Positions 26,142-36,073 are shown, counted from the stretch's first letter. The stretch: DNA of 64,000 bases from Lachnospiraceae bacterium NC2008 (GCA_000687675.1 JHWS01000011.1:1-64000); one strand, 5' to 3'. The notes: generated by a model not told the origin, from the sequence alone. Program-made: numbers and translations.

Positions 26142-26378
26142 ATGTTACATCCATCTTATACAGACCTTATGGAGGTTGTTAACAGCGAAGTTGAGCCAGG
26201 AGAAGCTCCAGTAGTAAACTCACGTTATTCAATCGTTATGGCTACAGCTAAGCGTGCAAGAGAAATTATTGGTGGTTCACAGCCACTTGTTAAAGACAAG
26301 AATCAGAAGCCACTTTCTATAGCAGTTGAAGAGCTTAAAGAAGGTAAGCTTAAGATTGTTGGTGTTGATGAGAAATAA
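26142..26378 (+). CDS. rpoZ: RNA polymerase omega subunit
   Basis: A 78-residue omega subunit that helps assemble RNA polymerase. RYSIVMATAKRAREI is the conserved core and KPLSIAVEELKEGKL the C-terminal conserved stretch. AAAGGAGAA precedes the ATG. It ends the yicC-remA-gmk-rpoZ unit, before a terminator. Confidence 0.94.
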   Translation: MLHPSYTDLMEVVNSEVEPGEAPVVNSRYSIVMATAKRAREIIGGSQPLVKDKNQKPLSIAVEELKEGKLKIVGVDEK

Positions 26379-26390
26379 GTGTTAATAATA

Positions 26391-26418
26391 GGAACGTGCT
26401 TTTTGCGCGTTCTTTTTA
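26391..26418 (+). terminator. Terminator after rpoZ
   Basis: An 8-bp stem GAACGTGC/GCGCGTTC with one G-U and a five-T loop, followed by TTTTT. Confidence 0.85.
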
Positions 26419-26444
26419 TGCTTAGTTAATTTACAGGAAGATTT

Positions 26445-27791
26445 ATGGCTGAAAAGTTAAACATATTATTTGTATCACTTGGCTGTGACAAGAACCTTGT
26501 AGACAGCGAGATGATGCTTGGTATGCTTTCTGATAATGGCTATGGTATTACTAACGACGAAAGTCAGGCTGATATAGTAGTTGTTAATACCTGCTCATTT
26601 ATAGCAGATGCCAAGGAAGAAAGTATCAATACCTTAATTGAATATGGAAAGCAGCGAAGCGAAGGAAAACTTAAAGCTCTTATTGCCACTGGTTGCTTAT
26701 CTGAAAGATACAAGGAAGATATCCATAGAGAAATACCTGAGGTAGATGCTCTTGTTGGAACAGCTTCAATTGATAACATAGTTAATGTGTTAAATGACGT
26801 ATTAAAGGGGCAGGCAAAGGATAGCTTCAAACCGTTAGACAGTCCTGTTGTTGCAGGAAAGAAGCAGGTTCTTACAACAGGTGGCTACTATGCATATCTT
26901 AAGATTGCAGAAGGCTGCGATAAGAAATGTACATACTGCGCAATACCATCATTTAGAGGACCATATAGAAGTGTTCCTATGGAGATAGTTTTAGAAGAGG
27001 CTACAGACCTAGTAAATAGAGGTGTAAAAGAACTAATTCTTGTAGCTCAGGAAACTACAGTATATGGCCGAGACCTGTATGGTAAGAAATCTCTTCCAGA
27101 ACTTCTTAGAAAGCTATGTAAGATAGAAGACCTTAAATGGATAAGACTTCTTTACTGTTATCCAGAAGAGATAGATGATGAGCTTATAGATGTAATTAAG
27201 AATGAACCTAAGATTTGCCACTATCTGGATCTTCCAATACAGCATGCAAGTGACCATATCCTTGCTAAGATGGGAAGAAGAACCAATAAGGCATTTTTGG
27301 AAAATCTTATTTATAAGCTTAGAAAAGAGATTCCTGATATAGCTCTTCGTACAACTCTTATTACAGGATTTCCAGGTGAAAGTCAGGAAGACTTTATTGA
27401 GACCTATAACTTTGTAGATGAGATGGAGTTCGACAGACTGGGAGTATTTACTTATTCTAGAGAAGAAGGCACTATAGCTTACGATATGCCTGACCAGATA
27501 GATGATGATATTAAGGCTAGTAGAAGAGATGAAATCATGGAACTTCAGGCTGAGATAGCATTTGACAAGGCAAGGTCTATGATAGGCAGACATCTTGAGG
27601 TTATGATTGAAGGAAGACTGGTTGAGGACGGCGTATTAGTTGCCCGAAGCTACATGGATGCTCCTGATGTTGATGGCTACGTATTTATAGATTCTGATAG
27701 AGATTATGAAAGCGGAAAGCTAATTCGTGTTATAATAAAAGACAGTAATGAATACGATTTGATAGGAGAAATTGAAGATGAACTTACCTAA
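26445..27791 (+). CDS. rimO: Ribosomal protein S12 methylthiotransferase RimO
   Basis: A radical-SAM enzyme adding a methylthio group to an Asp of ribosomal protein S12. The N-terminal MTTase domain has VSLGCDKNLVDSE and NTCSFIADAKEES with conserved Cys; the radical-SAM cluster is CDKKCTYCAIPSFRG; a TRAM domain forms the C-terminus. The 448-residue length is normal. The end overlaps pgsA by 14 bases. Confidence 0.96.
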   Translation: MAEKLNILFVSLGCDKNLVDSEMMLGMLSDNGYGITNDESQADIVVVNTCSFIADAKEESINTLIEYGKQRSEGKLKALIATGCLSERYKEDIHREIPEVDALVGTASIDNIVNVLNDVLKGQAKDSFKPLDSPVVAGKKQVLTTGGYYAYLKIAEGCDKKCTYCAIPSFRGPYRSVPMEIVLEEATDLVNRGVKELILVAQETTVYGRDLYGKKSLPELLRKLCKIEDLKWIRLLYCYPEEIDDELIDVIKNEPKICHYLDLPIQHASDHILAKMGRRTNKAFLENLIYKLRKEIPDIALRTTLITGFPGESQEDFIETYNFVDEMEFDRLGVFTYSREEGTIAYDMPDQIDDDIKASRRDEIMELQAEIAFDKARSMIGRHLEVMIEGRLVEDGVLVARSYMDAPDVDGYVFIDSDRDYESGKLIRVIIKDSNEYDLIGEIEDELT

Positions 27792-28392
27792 TAAACTTAC
27801 AATACTTAGAGTTATACTTATACCTTTCTTTATATTCTTTTTATTAACAGACTGCGTAGGAGCAGCTGGAAAATGGATTGCACTTGCAATATTCTGTATA
27901 GCATCTCTTACTGACTTACTTGATGGAAAGATTGCAAGAAAGTATAACCTTGTTACTAATTTTGGAAAATTCATGGATCCGCTTGCTGATAAGCTTCTTG
28001 TATGTAGTGCACTTATTTGCTATGTAGGACTTGGTGTGCTTCCATCATGGTTTGTTATTGTTATTATTGCAAGAGAATTTATTATATCAGGCTTTAGACT
28101 TATCGCTTCTGATAATGGTGTTGTTATTGCAGCAAGCTGGTGGGGCAAGATAAAGACAGTCCTTCAGATGTTTATGACTATCTATCTAATGGTTCTTCTT
28201 GGAACAGGTTCCGTAATCAGTTGGGATGGTCTTATAGTGAAAGCATACTATTTCAGCGAGACAAAAGTCTATACAGTACCTGTTCTTAACATTATCGCAG
28301 AAGTTCTCTGTCTTGGTGCTGTAATTATGACTGTAGTTTCGCTTATTGATTACATTCTTAAAAATAAAGACGTTATGAAGGATCAGAAATAA
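27778..28392 (+). CDS. pgsA: CDP-diacylglycerol--glycerol-3-phosphate 3-phosphatidyltransferase
   Basis: Makes phosphatidylglycerol-phosphate, the committed step to anionic phospholipids. The CDP-alcohol phosphotransferase motif is intact (DLLDGKIARKYNLVTNFGKF followed by MDPLADK), with four to five membrane helices. The ATG at 27778 has AGGAGAA at a suitable distance and gives MNLPNKLTILRV, the usual family start; the TTG six bases earlier is less likely. It overlaps rimO by 14 bases, so translation is coupled. Confidence 0.94.
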   Translation: MNLPNKLTILRVILIPFFIFFLLTDCVGAAGKWIALAIFCIASLTDLLDGKIARKYNLVTNFGKFMDPLADKLLVCSALICYVGLGVLPSWFVIVIIAREFIISGFRLIASDNGVVIAASWWGKIKTVLQMFMTIYLMVLLGTGSVISWDGLIVKAYYFSETKVYTVPVLNIIAEVLCLGAVIMTVVSLIDYILKNKDVMKDQK

Positions 28393-28395
28393 TAT

Positions 28396-29670
28396 ATGAC
28401 AGCAGAAACCATATTTGTTGGAACTGAGATTCTACTTGGAAATATAGTAAATACTAACGGGGCTTACCTAGCTGGAGAACTGGCTAAGCTTGGTATTCCA
28501 ACCTATTATCAGAGTGTTGTTGGCGACAATAAAGAAAGACTTTCTGAGGTGTTTAAAACATCTCTTAATAGGTCAGATGTTATTATTCTTAGCGGTGGCC
28601 TTGGACCTACACAGGACGATATAACCAAGGAAACTGTTAGCGAAGTAATGGGCAAGAAACTTCTTTTAGATGAGGATTCTAAAAGAAGAATAGTTGACTA
28701 CTTTGAGAAGCGTGGCCGAGTTATGACTGACAATAACTTTAAACAGGCCATGATTCCAGAAGGGGCCAAAGTTCTTGATAATGATAATGGAACGGCTCCT
28801 GGTGTGGTTATTGAAGATAATGGAAAGATGGTTATCCTTCTGCCAGGCCCACCTAAGGAACTTTCTGCTATGTTTGAAAGTAAGGTTATACCTCTTCTTT
28901 CAGCAAAGACAGGTCAGACTTTTTACTCATCCATGGTAAAAATCTGTGGTCGTTCAGAAAGCGAGATAGCAGAAGTACTTGATGATCTTATAAATATGAC
29001 TGGAGAGGTTACAGTTGCTCCATATGCTAAGGAATGTGAAGTTCATGTAAGGGTAACTGCATCAGGTCCAGATGAAAAGAGTGCTAAGAAACTGGTTAAA
29101 CCAGTTGTTAAAACTATAAAGACAAGACTTGGCAATAGCATATATTCTACTGAAGAAGATATGACACTGGAGAAATCAGTTGTAGATCTTCTTATTGCCA
29201 ATGACCTTACAATTACAACTGTTGAGTCATGTACAGGTGGCTTAGTTGCAGGACGACTTATTAATGTACCAGGAGTATCTGATGTATATAAGTCTGGCTA
29301 TGTTACATACTCTAACAAGGCTAAGCGTAAGATTGTAGGAGTTAAAAAGTCTACTCTTGAAAAGCATGGAGCTGTATCACATCAGACAGTTAAAGAGATG
29401 TGCCTTGGAGCAGCATTTGCAGCTAAGGCAGATGTAAGTATTGCAACATCAGGTATAGCAGGTCCAGACGGTGGCACACCAGAAAAGCCAGTAGGAACAG
29501 TATTTATTGGTTGTAATGTATGCGGCGAAGTAATTACTAAAGAGTATCGCTTTACTGGTAACAGAGAAAAAATAAGATCATTTACAGTGTCAGAAGCATT
29601 AGTACTTCTCCGCGAATGTATCTTAAAATACTATGGTCAGAAAACTTTCGGCGGTTCAGACAACGTCTAA
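28396..29670 (+). CDS. cinA: CinA-family nicotinamide-nucleotide amidase (competence/damage-inducible protein)
   Basis: Two domains: residues 1-170 a MoCF-like (COG1058) domain with TEILLGNIVNTNGAYLA and LSGGLGPTQDDITKE; residues about 255-420 the CinA C-terminal NMN deamidase domain with TTVESCTGGLVAGRL and ATSGIAGPDGGTPEKP. It recycles pyridine nucleotides by deamidating NMN. Its position just upstream of recA is common in Firmicutes. It is closely spaced to pgsA (3 bases). Confidence 0.94.
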   Translation: MTAETIFVGTEILLGNIVNTNGAYLAGELAKLGIPTYYQSVVGDNKERLSEVFKTSLNRSDVIILSGGLGPTQDDITKETVSEVMGKKLLLDEDSKRRIVDYFEKRGRVMTDNNFKQAMIPEGAKVLDNDNGTAPGVVIEDNGKMVILLPGPPKELSAMFESKVIPLLSAKTGQTFYSSMVKICGRSESEIAEVLDDLINMTGEVTVAPYAKECEVHVRVTASGPDEKSAKKLVKPVVKTIKTRLGNSIYSTEEDMTLEKSVVDLLIANDLTITTVESCTGGLVAGRLINVPGVSDVYKSGYVTYSNKAKRKIVGVKKSTLEKHGAVSHQTVKEMCLGAAFAAKADVSIATSGIAGPDGGTPEKPVGTVFIGCNVCGEVITKEYRFTGNREKIRSFTVSEALVLLRECILKYYGQKTFGGSDNV

Positions 29671-29690
29671 CTAATTCATAACTTAAACTT

Positions 29691-29720
29691 AAAGCAAGAC
29701 ATTACATGTCTTGCTTTTTT
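29691..29720 (+). terminator. Terminator after cinA
   Basis: An 11-bp stem AAAGCAAGACA/TGTCTTGCTTT, 5-base loop, followed by a T-run. It isolates recA from the upstream operon. Confidence 0.93.
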
Positions 29721-29739
29721 AATAAAATGCTTGCAAAGA

Positions 29740-29830
29740 TATATAATCTGTGATAACTTACAGATATGTCCAATGACCCGTTCGGGCCATTAAAGAGGTA
29801 GTTCACCTCGGATTTTCATTAAAAAAATAA
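29740..29830 (+). ncRNA. Candidate structured RNA upstream of recA
   Basis: Three small hairpins in a row: CTGT..ACAG (29748-29763), AATGaCCCgttcGGGcCATT (about 29772-29791), and GAGGT..ACCTC (about 29796-29810). A TATAAT lies just before them at 29742. There is no open frame of note. This may be a small RNA or remnant; I do not recognise a family. Confidence 0.3.
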
Positions 29831-29918
29831 AATTTAGAGGGAGGGATGCCTTTGAGGGTGGTTTATTGTACACTAGTTTTGGATAATAGAAAATGTAGTT
29901 AAAAATAAAAAAATTATG

Positions 29919-29966
29919 TTGACAAATCCGAACGAATGTTTTAATCTTTATTAAGAACGGATGTTC
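29919..29966 (+). promoter_or_regulatory. recA promoter with two LexA (SOS) boxes
   Basis: TTGACA at 29919-29924, 17-base spacer, TAATCT at 29942-29947. A first LexA-type box GAACGAATGTTT fills the spacer at 29930-29941, and a second, perfectly GAAC-N4-GTTC (29955-29966), lies just after the expected start of transcription. Both fit the Gram-positive CGAAC-N4-GTTCG consensus. Confidence 0.9.
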
Positions 29967-29996
29967 GTCAACATGGAATTTATTAAGGAGAATAAC

Positions 29997-31061
29997 ATGG
30001 ATAGAGAAGAAAAGCTTAAAGCATTAGATGCGGCAATGTTACAGATGGAAAGACAGTTTGGTAAGGGGGCTGTTATGAAGCTTGGTGATCCGGCTTCTAG
30101 AATGAATGTTGAGACTATACCTACAGGTTCACTTAGTCTTGATATTGCTCTTGGCCTTGGTGGTATACCAAAGGGACGTGTTATTGAAATATATGGACCT
30201 GAATCATCAGGTAAGACAACAGTTACACTTCACATGATTGCAGAAGTTCAGAAGAGAGGCGGTATTGCTGGATTTATCGATGCAGAACATGCTCTTGATC
30301 CTACATATGCAGCAGCAATTGGCGTCGATGTAGATAACCTTTATATTAACCAGCCAGACTATGGTGAGCAGGGACTTGAGATTGCAGAAACTATGGTAAG
30401 ATCTGGTGCTATGGATATAGTTGTAGTCGACTCAGTTGCAGCGCTTACACCTAAGGCTGAAATCGAAGGAGATATGGGTGATTCTCACGTGGGACTTCAG
30501 GCAAGACTTATGTCTCAGGCTCTTAGAAAGCTTGCAGGTGCTATTTCAAAGTCAAACTGTACAGTAATCTTTATTAACCAGCTCCGTGAAAAAGTTGGTG
30601 TTATCTATGGTAATCCACAGGTTACTACAGGTGGTAATGCTCTTAAGTATTACGCTTCTGTTCGTATGGACGTAAGAAGAGTAGAACAGCTTAAGGCAGG
30701 TAGCGACTTTGTTGGTAACAGAACAAAGGTAAAGATCGTTAAGAATAAGGTTGCACCTCCATTTAAAGAGGCTGAATTCGATATAGTATTTGGTGAAGGT
30801 ATTTCATACGAAGGCGATGTACTTGATCTTGCTGCAGATGCAGATATTATCAACAAGAGTGGTGCTTGGTATGCATACAATGGCAACAAGATTGGCCAGG
30901 GTAGAGAGAATGCAAAGACATATCTTAAGAATAACCCAGAAGTACTTGCTGAGATTGATAAGCTTGTAAGAGCACATTACAATATTGCAGGTTCACCTTC
31001 AGAGATGGATATTAAGACACCAAAGAAGACTAAGGCTGCTAAGGCAGATGCTGAAGAATAA
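29997..31061 (+). CDS. recA: Recombinase RecA
   Basis: An ATP-dependent strand-exchange protein and LexA coprotease. Walker [41 protein letters not shown] and [11 protein letters not shown] are canonical. The ATG at 29997 is chosen: AAGGAG lies 8 bases upstream and the N-terminus [16 protein letters not shown] matches the family, whereas upstream in-frame ATGs at 29961 and 29973 fall in the LexA box region. 354 residues. recX follows after 2 bases. Confidence 0.97.
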   Translation: MDREEKLKALDAAMLQMERQFGKGAVMKLGDPASRMNVETIPTGSLSLDIALGLGGIPKGRVIEIYGPESSGKTTVTLHMIAEVQKRGGIAGFIDAEHALDPTYAAAIGVDVDNLYINQPDYGEQGLEIAETMVRSGAMDIVVVDSVAALTPKAEIEGDMGDSHVGLQARLMSQALRKLAGAISKSNCTVIFINQLREKVGVIYGNPQVTTGGNALKYYASVRMDVRRVEQLKAGSDFVGNRTKVKIVKNKVAPPFKEAEFDIVFGEGISYEGDVLDLAADADIINKSGAWYAYNGNKIGQGRENAKTYLKNNPEVLAEIDKLVRAHYNIAGSPSEMDIKTPKKTKAAKADAEE

Positions 31062-31063
31062 GC

Positions 31064-31705
31064 ATGATTATCAGTAAGGTTAATTTATTATCTAAAAACC
31101 GATATGAAATCTATATTGATGAGAAGCTCGCTTTTGTATTATACAAAGGCGAGCTTTGTAAGTATGGAATAAAAGCAGGCCTTGAGATTTCTGAAGAATT
31201 ATATAGTGATATAGTTAAGAACACGCTTTATAAAAGAGCTTTGCTTAGGTGTTCTCATCTTTTAGAAAGAAGAGATTATACCAGCTATGAACTATATAAA
31301 AAGCTTAAAGATGGAGCATATCCTATAGATGCAGCAGATTATGCTATAAATAAACTGATTTCATATGGTTATGTTAATGATGAGTCCTATGCAAGGCGTT
31401 ATATAGAGTCATACATTTCTTCTAGAAGCATAAATAGAATAAAGCAGGATTTGTACAAAAAAGGTATCAAATCAGACATATTTGATAAGGCTTGGAATAT
31501 CCTCTCGGAAGATGGTATAGAGGCAGATGAAGAGGGATTAATTAATAAACTTCTTGAGAAAAGACATTATTTTGATAAGATTTCTGATATTAAAAATAAT
31601 GAGGGTTCAAGGGATGATTTGGTTAAGGAATATAACAAACAATTTAATTATCTTATGACCAAAGGATTTAAGAGTGAAAATATTAAAAAAGCCCTAAAAA
31701 TATAG
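31064..31705 (+). CDS. recX: RecA regulator RecX
   Basis: A 213-residue modulator of RecA filaments made of three-helix repeats: RALLRCSHLLERRDYTSYEL, DAADYAINKLISYGYVNDESYAR and RRYIESYISSRSINRIKQDL. It starts two bases after recA, so it shares the SOS control. Confidence 0.9.
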   Translation: MIISKVNLLSKNRYEIYIDEKLAFVLYKGELCKYGIKAGLEISEELYSDIVKNTLYKRALLRCSHLLERRDYTSYELYKKLKDGAYPIDAADYAINKLISYGYVNDESYARRYIESYISSRSINRIKQDLYKKGIKSDIFDKAWNILSEDGIEADEEGLINKLLEKRHYFDKISDIKNNEGSRDDLVKEYNKQFNYLMTKGFKSENIKKALKI

Positions 31706-31748
31706 GGTTAAGGGGCATTTCTACTTAACGATTTCTAATCTTCTTTAC

Positions 31749-31777
31749 TTGACATAACTATACTAAAAATGTAATAT
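31749..31777 (+). promoter_or_regulatory. Promoter of rny
   Basis: TTGACA at 31749-31754, 17-base spacer, TAATAT at 31772-31777. An AAGGAGGTG ribosome site lies before the start codon at 31850. Confidence 0.8.
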
Positions 31778-31849
31778 TAGTGTATTGTGTTTTTAGAATT
31801 CTATTCTATTTAGAACAATGAAAATAAAATAAGGAGGTGCTCCTGTAGC

Positions 31850-33409
31850 ATGGGCGGTTATGTGATAGCAGCAGCTATTGCAATAGTTGTTACTCTTGTT
31901 ATTGCCATCCCTGTTTCATCTAAGATAGCTGTATCTAGATATAAGAAAGATTCAGATGCTAAGATTGGGACAGCTGAGGAAAAAGCAAGAGCAATTATCG
32001 ACGATGCTCTTAAGAGTGCTGAAGCCAAGAAGAGAGAATCACTTCTTGAGGTTAAGGAAGAGACTTTAAGACAGAAGTCTGAACTTGACAAGGAAATCAA
32101 GGATCGAAGAAAAGAAATTCAGAGATCTGAGAACAGAATTCAGCAGAAAGAAGAGAATATCGATAAGAAGACTGAAGCAATAGAGCGTAAAGAAGCTTCA
32201 CTTGCAGCTAAGGAAGAAAACTTAGCCAAGCAGAAAGAAGAAGTTTCTAAGCTTAACGAACAAAGAATACAGGAACTTGAACGAATCTCTGGTTTAACCT
32301 CCGAGCAAGCAAAAGATTTCTTATTAAAAGCTGTAGAAGAAGATGTAAAGCATGATGCTGCCGTTATGATTAAAGAAACGGAAGCAAGAGCTAAGGACGA
32401 AGCTGATAAGAAGGCTAAGGAATATGTTATAAGCGCAATTCAAAGATGCGCAGCAGATCATGTTGCTGAAGCTACAATATCAGTTGTTCAGCTCCCTAGC
32501 GATGAGATGAAGGGGCGTATCATAGGTAGAGAGGGACGTAACATCAGAACTCTTGAAACTATGACTGGTGTAGAATTAATTATAGATGATACTCCAGAAG
32601 CAGTTGTTTTATCTGCCTTTGATCCAGTAAGACGTGAAATAGCACGTATCGCTCTGGAAAAACTTATAGTTGATGGACGTATTCATCCAGCACGTATTGA
32701 AGAGATGGTAGAGAAGGCTAAGAAAGAAGTTGAGAATACCATCAAAGAAGAGGGTGAAGCTGCAGTACTTGAAGTTGGTGTTACAGGTATTCATCCAGAA
32801 CTTGTCAGATTACTTGGTCGTATGAAGTATAGAACAAGTTACGGACAGAATGTACTTAGACACTCAGTAGAAGTTGCACAGATATCTGGACTTCTCGCTT
32901 CAGAACTTGGACTCGATGTCAGAATGGCAAAGAGAGCCGGATTACTACATGATATTGGTAAATCCGTTGACCATGAAATGGAAGGTACACATGTTCAGCT
33001 TGGTGCTGATCTTTGTAAGAAATACAAAGAAAATCCAATCGTTATCAATGCTGTTGAGTCACATCACGGCGATACCGAACCAACATCACTTATTGCATGT
33101 ATAGTTCAGGCTGCTGATACAATTTCAGCTGCAAGACCTGGTGCAAGACGTGAAACAGTTGAAACATATACATCAAGATTAAAACAGTTAGAAGAAATCA
33201 CAAACAGCTTTAAGGGCGTTGATAAATCTTTTGCAATTCAAGCCGGTAGAGAGGTTCGTATAATGGTTGTTCCTGAGCAGGTTTCCGATGCAGATATGGT
33301 TATCATGGCTAGAGAGGTCTCTAAACGTATTGAGGAAGAGATGCAGTATCCTGGCCAGATTAAGGTAAATGTCATCCGTGAATCCAGAATTATCGATTAT
33401 GCGAAATAA
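31850..33409 (+). CDS. rny: Ribonuclease Y
   Basis: A membrane-anchored endoribonuclease that initiates mRNA decay. N-terminal membrane helix (residues 3-23), long coiled coil (about 30-150), KH domain with [15 protein letters not shown], and HD domain with [17 protein letters not shown] carrying the His-Asp metal pair. The 519-residue length is normal. The gene is monocistronic, ended by a terminator. Confidence 0.96.
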   Translation: MGGYVIAAAIAIVVTLVIAIPVSSKIAVSRYKKDSDAKIGTAEEKARAIIDDALKSAEAKKRESLLEVKEETLRQKSELDKEIKDRRKEIQRSENRIQQKEENIDKKTEAIERKEASLAAKEENLAKQKEEVSKLNEQRIQELERISGLTSEQAKDFLLKAVEEDVKHDAAVMIKETEARAKDEADKKAKEYVISAIQRCAADHVAEATISVVQLPSDEMKGRIIGREGRNIRTLETMTGVELIIDDTPEAVVLSAFDPVRREIARIALEKLIVDGRIHPARIEEMVEKAKKEVENTIKEEGEAAVLEVGVTGIHPELVRLLGRMKYRTSYGQNVLRHSVEVAQISGLLASELGLDVRMAKRAGLLHDIGKSVDHEMEGTHVQLGADLCKKYKENPIVINAVESHHGDTEPTSLIACIVQAADTISAARPGARRETVETYTSRLKQLEEITNSFKGVDKSFAIQAGREVRIMVVPEQVSDADMVIMAREVSKRIEEEMQYPGQIKVNVIRESRIIDYAK

Positions 33410-33424
33410 TTCAATTAATTAACT

Positions 33425-33455
33425 AAGAATCCTAGGTTTTCCTAGGATTCTTTTT
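33425..33455 (+). terminator. Terminator after rny
   Basis: A perfect 12-bp stem AAGAATCCTAGG/CCTAGGATTCTT with a TTTT loop, followed by TTT. Confidence 0.92.
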
Positions 33456-33502
33456 GTGTTACAATATTTTAAAAGTATTTAATCGGTGTTGGGGTATGGG
33501 TT

Positions 33503-35803
33503 ATGAAGGATAAAAGAATTAATATAGGCCTATTTGTAAGTGATTTATCTAACGAGTTTGATAATGCTGTGTGTAAAGGCGTTATGCAGGGGGCAAAAGA
33601 GGTTGATGCAAACCTTATAATATTCCCTGGTAGGTACCTGAAAGCTCAGTATCATGATAAAGAGTATAATAGGTGTGAATATCAGTATAATACCTTGTTC
33701 TCATATGCTAATGAGAACAATATAGATGTTTTACTAATCCTTCTTGGTACAATAGGTACTGTAATTAGTGATGCAGAAAAGAAGGTTTTCTTAGACACAT
33801 ATCAGAACATTCCAGTTCTACTCCTTGCAGAGGAACGCAAGGGATTTTCCAGCGTATCATTTGACAACAGAATAGGATTCCGTGATGGAATATCTTCTAT
33901 TATACAAAAAGGCTGTAAGAAAATAGGCTTTGTTTCTGGTCCTGTTACTAATGAAGATGCAAAAGAACGTTTAGAAGTATATAAGCAGGTTCTTACTGCT
34001 AATGATATTCCTTATGATGAGGACAAGGTTGTATATGGCAATTTCTCTGAGTACAGTGATGATATTGTAAACAACCTTCTTGATAAGAATCCGGATCTTG
34101 ATGCTGTTGTATTTGCCAACGACCAGATGGCTATTGGTGGATACAGAGTATTTGAAAACAGAGGAATCAAGGTTGGCGAAGACGTGCTTGTTATGGGCTT
34201 TGATGACTCAGCTTCAGCACAGTCCCTTGTTCCAAGTCTTACAACTATAAGAGCTGATGCAGTTGAACTTGGCCGTACAGGTGCCATCGAAGCTGCCAAC
34301 TTCTTAGCTACAAGAATGGAAAGAAAGAAGTATGTTAAGACCAGTCTTGTACAAAGAGATTCTACAGGCAAGAATGATTTTGATTTAATCAGCCTTCTTG
34401 AAAAGAGAGACTTTGGAAAGTTCTTCCAGAGAAATGTTGGTATGGCTGCAACTATTCTTATTGATACACTTATGGTTGATAAGCGTAAAGATAAGGATCT
34501 TATGTATTTTTCAAGTATATGCTCAGACCTTGTAAGAGAGATGTTTACTCAAATCAGAAGCGATGATGAAGAGATGCATAAGGGTCAGTACCTGTATCAC
34601 TTAATTGATAAGGTTATGAACTCTAAGATAGGTGAAACAATAGATACAACAACTATCTTTAGACTGCTTAATTCTATTATCCTTATCATTAATAAGTATA
34701 TGCCTGAAAAGAGCTTGCTTGCTCAGCAGTTAATATATGACTACCTTAGCCATGTAACAACCATCATCTACAATAGAAAGAAATTCTATGAGAAGGATAT
34801 GGATAACCTTATCTGGATGTGTAACGGTATATCAAAGGATATGCTTATATATGATATGGAAGATGACAGGAGCTATGGAACAGTTATAAGCAAGGCTATT
34901 AAGCTTGGCTTCCAAAGTGCATATCTTTATGCATTTAAAGTTCCATATATTAACTATGATTCCAATGCATGGCATGACTGGCAGGTTCCTAAGACTATGC
35001 TCTTAAAGTCATACTTTACTGATTCTGATCAAAGTGTGGTTGTAGATCCAAAAGATCAGGAGATAGAGTCTGGTAACATATTTACAAACTCATTTATGCC
35101 ACAAAACAGAAGGTTTACTATTCTGGTTAGTAACATATTTATTAATGAGGAGCAGCTTGGTATGTTCCTTGTTGAGATTGAACATGATCAGCTTCATCTT
35201 CTTTCGCCATTTATGGCCCAGCTTAACACCGGCTTTAAGATTATATATATGCAGAGAACACAGGCATGTATAGAAGAGCAGTTAGAGAGAAGTCTTACTA
35301 AAATTAAAGAAACCAGCGTGATGGTTGAGACTTTATCTAAGGCTGATGAGCTTACTGGCATATATAATAGACGAGGTTTCTTTGAACTGTCTAATAAACA
35401 TATCCGAGATAAGAGAAATGCTGGCAAACATGCTGTTCTTATATATGCAGGAATCGATAATCTTAAGGATATTCTAGAAGAGGAAGATAAGGCTTCTGAA
35501 GATGAGATAATTAAGAAGGTGGCTTTACTAGTTAAAGATGCCATGAGAACTTCAGATGTTGTAGCCAGAGTTGGCTTTGATATGTTTGCAGTTGTTGCTA
35601 TTACTGACGAACCAGTAAAGGGTGACTGTTTAACATCCAGAATCAATAAACTTCTTAAGGAATGTAATTCAAAGAATAAGAATGGCGTAGATATAAAACT
35701 TAGCATGGGCTATTCAAGATTCACATGCGCATCAGACGAGATGGTAGAGAATCACTTAGAAGAAGCAGATGCTATGCTTATAGATAATAGAAAAAGCAAG
35801 TAA
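33503..35803 (+). CDS. Periplasmic-binding-protein-like sensor fused to a degenerate GGDEF domain
   Basis: 766 residues, with no signal peptide or membrane helix, so cytoplasmic. Residues 1-295 form a LacI-type sugar-binding sensor fold (NIGLFVSDLSNEFDNAV, FANDQMAIGGYRVFENRG, MGFDDSASAQSLVPSLTTIR) but without the N-terminal HTH. About 300-600 is a helical and possibly GAF-like region. About 610-760 is a diguanylate-cyclase fold starting LTGIYNRRGFF, where the GGDEF signature reads VGFDMF. Cyclase activity is therefore unlikely, and a ligand-responsive c-di-GMP or GTP receptor is inferred. The gene is monocistronic. Confidence 0.8.
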   Translation: MKDKRINIGLFVSDLSNEFDNAVCKGVMQGAKEVDANLIIFPGRYLKAQYHDKEYNRCEYQYNTLFSYANENNIDVLLILLGTIGTVISDAEKKVFLDTYQNIPVLLLAEERKGFSSVSFDNRIGFRDGISSIIQKGCKKIGFVSGPVTNEDAKERLEVYKQVLTANDIPYDEDKVVYGNFSEYSDDIVNNLLDKNPDLDAVVFANDQMAIGGYRVFENRGIKVGEDVLVMGFDDSASAQSLVPSLTTIRADAVELGRTGAIEAANFLATRMERKKYVKTSLVQRDSTGKNDFDLISLLEKRDFGKFFQRNVGMAATILIDTLMVDKRKDKDLMYFSSICSDLVREMFTQIRSDDEEMHKGQYLYHLIDKVMNSKIGETIDTTTIFRLLNSIILIINKYMPEKSLLAQQLIYDYLSHVTTIIYNRKKFYEKDMDNLIWMCNGISKDMLIYDMEDDRSYGTVISKAIKLGFQSAYLYAFKVPYINYDSNAWHDWQVPKTMLLKSYFTDSDQSVVVDPKDQEIESGNIFTNSFMPQNRRFTILVSNIFINEEQLGMFLVEIEHDQLHLLSPFMAQLNTGFKIIYMQRTQACIEEQLERSLTKIKETSVMVETLSKADELTGIYNRRGFFELSNKHIRDKRNAGKHAVLIYAGIDNLKDILEEEDKASEDEIIKKVALLVKDAMRTSDVVARVGFDMFAVVAITDEPVKGDCLTSRINKLLKECNSKNKNGVDIKLSMGYSRFTCASDEMVENHLEEADAMLIDNRKSK

Positions 35804-35844
35804 TGCTGTATAGCATTTGCACTTAATAATTAGAATAAGACAAT

Positions 35845-35877
35845 AAAAAAGCTTATCCGTTATGGATAAGCTTTTTT
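35845..35877. terminator. Bidirectional terminator between the GGDEF gene and tRNA-Leu(AAG)
   Basis: Stem AAAAAAGCTTATCC/GGATAAGCTTTTTT with loop GTTAT; T-runs on either strand let it serve both the plus-strand gene and the minus-strand tRNA. Confidence 0.9.
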
Positions 35878-35878
35878 A

Positions 35879-35962
35879 TGCGGAAGGCGGGACTTGAACC
35901 CGCACGTCGTAACCGACACTAGATCCTTAGTCTAGCCTGTCTGCCAATTCCAGCACTCCCGC
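35879..35962 (-). tRNA. tRNA-Leu (anticodon AAG)
   Basis: An 84-base tRNA with a long variable arm. Acceptor GCGGGAG/CTTCCGC, anticodon stem CTAGA/TCTAG with loop CTAAGGA, T-arm GCGGGTTCAAGTCCCGC, discriminator A. A34 would be read as inosine. Confidence 0.93.
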
Positions 35963-35973
35963 GCGACTTGATT

Positions 35974-36073
35974 ATAGTAACAAATCATTACACGGTTGTC
36001 AACATCTTTTTTTAATAATTTAAAAATATTATCATTTTCTTTATTTGACAGCCTTTATTTTCTTATGTACAAT
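35974..36073. promoter_or_regulatory. Divergent promoters of the two tRNA-Leu genes
   Basis: Minus strand: TTGACA (complement of 35997-36002), 17 bases, TACTAT (complement of 35974-35979). Plus strand: TTGACA 36045-36050, 17 bases, TACAAT 36068-36073. Both -35 boxes are perfect. Confidence 0.85.

Noticed and set aside
27114-27593. 159-residue minus-strand frame inside rimO
   Set aside because: A shadow of a strongly conserved gene on the plus strand.
29961-29996. Upstream start codons for recA
   Set aside because: They lie within the LexA box and 5' leader; the ATG at 29997 has the ribosome site and the family N-terminus.
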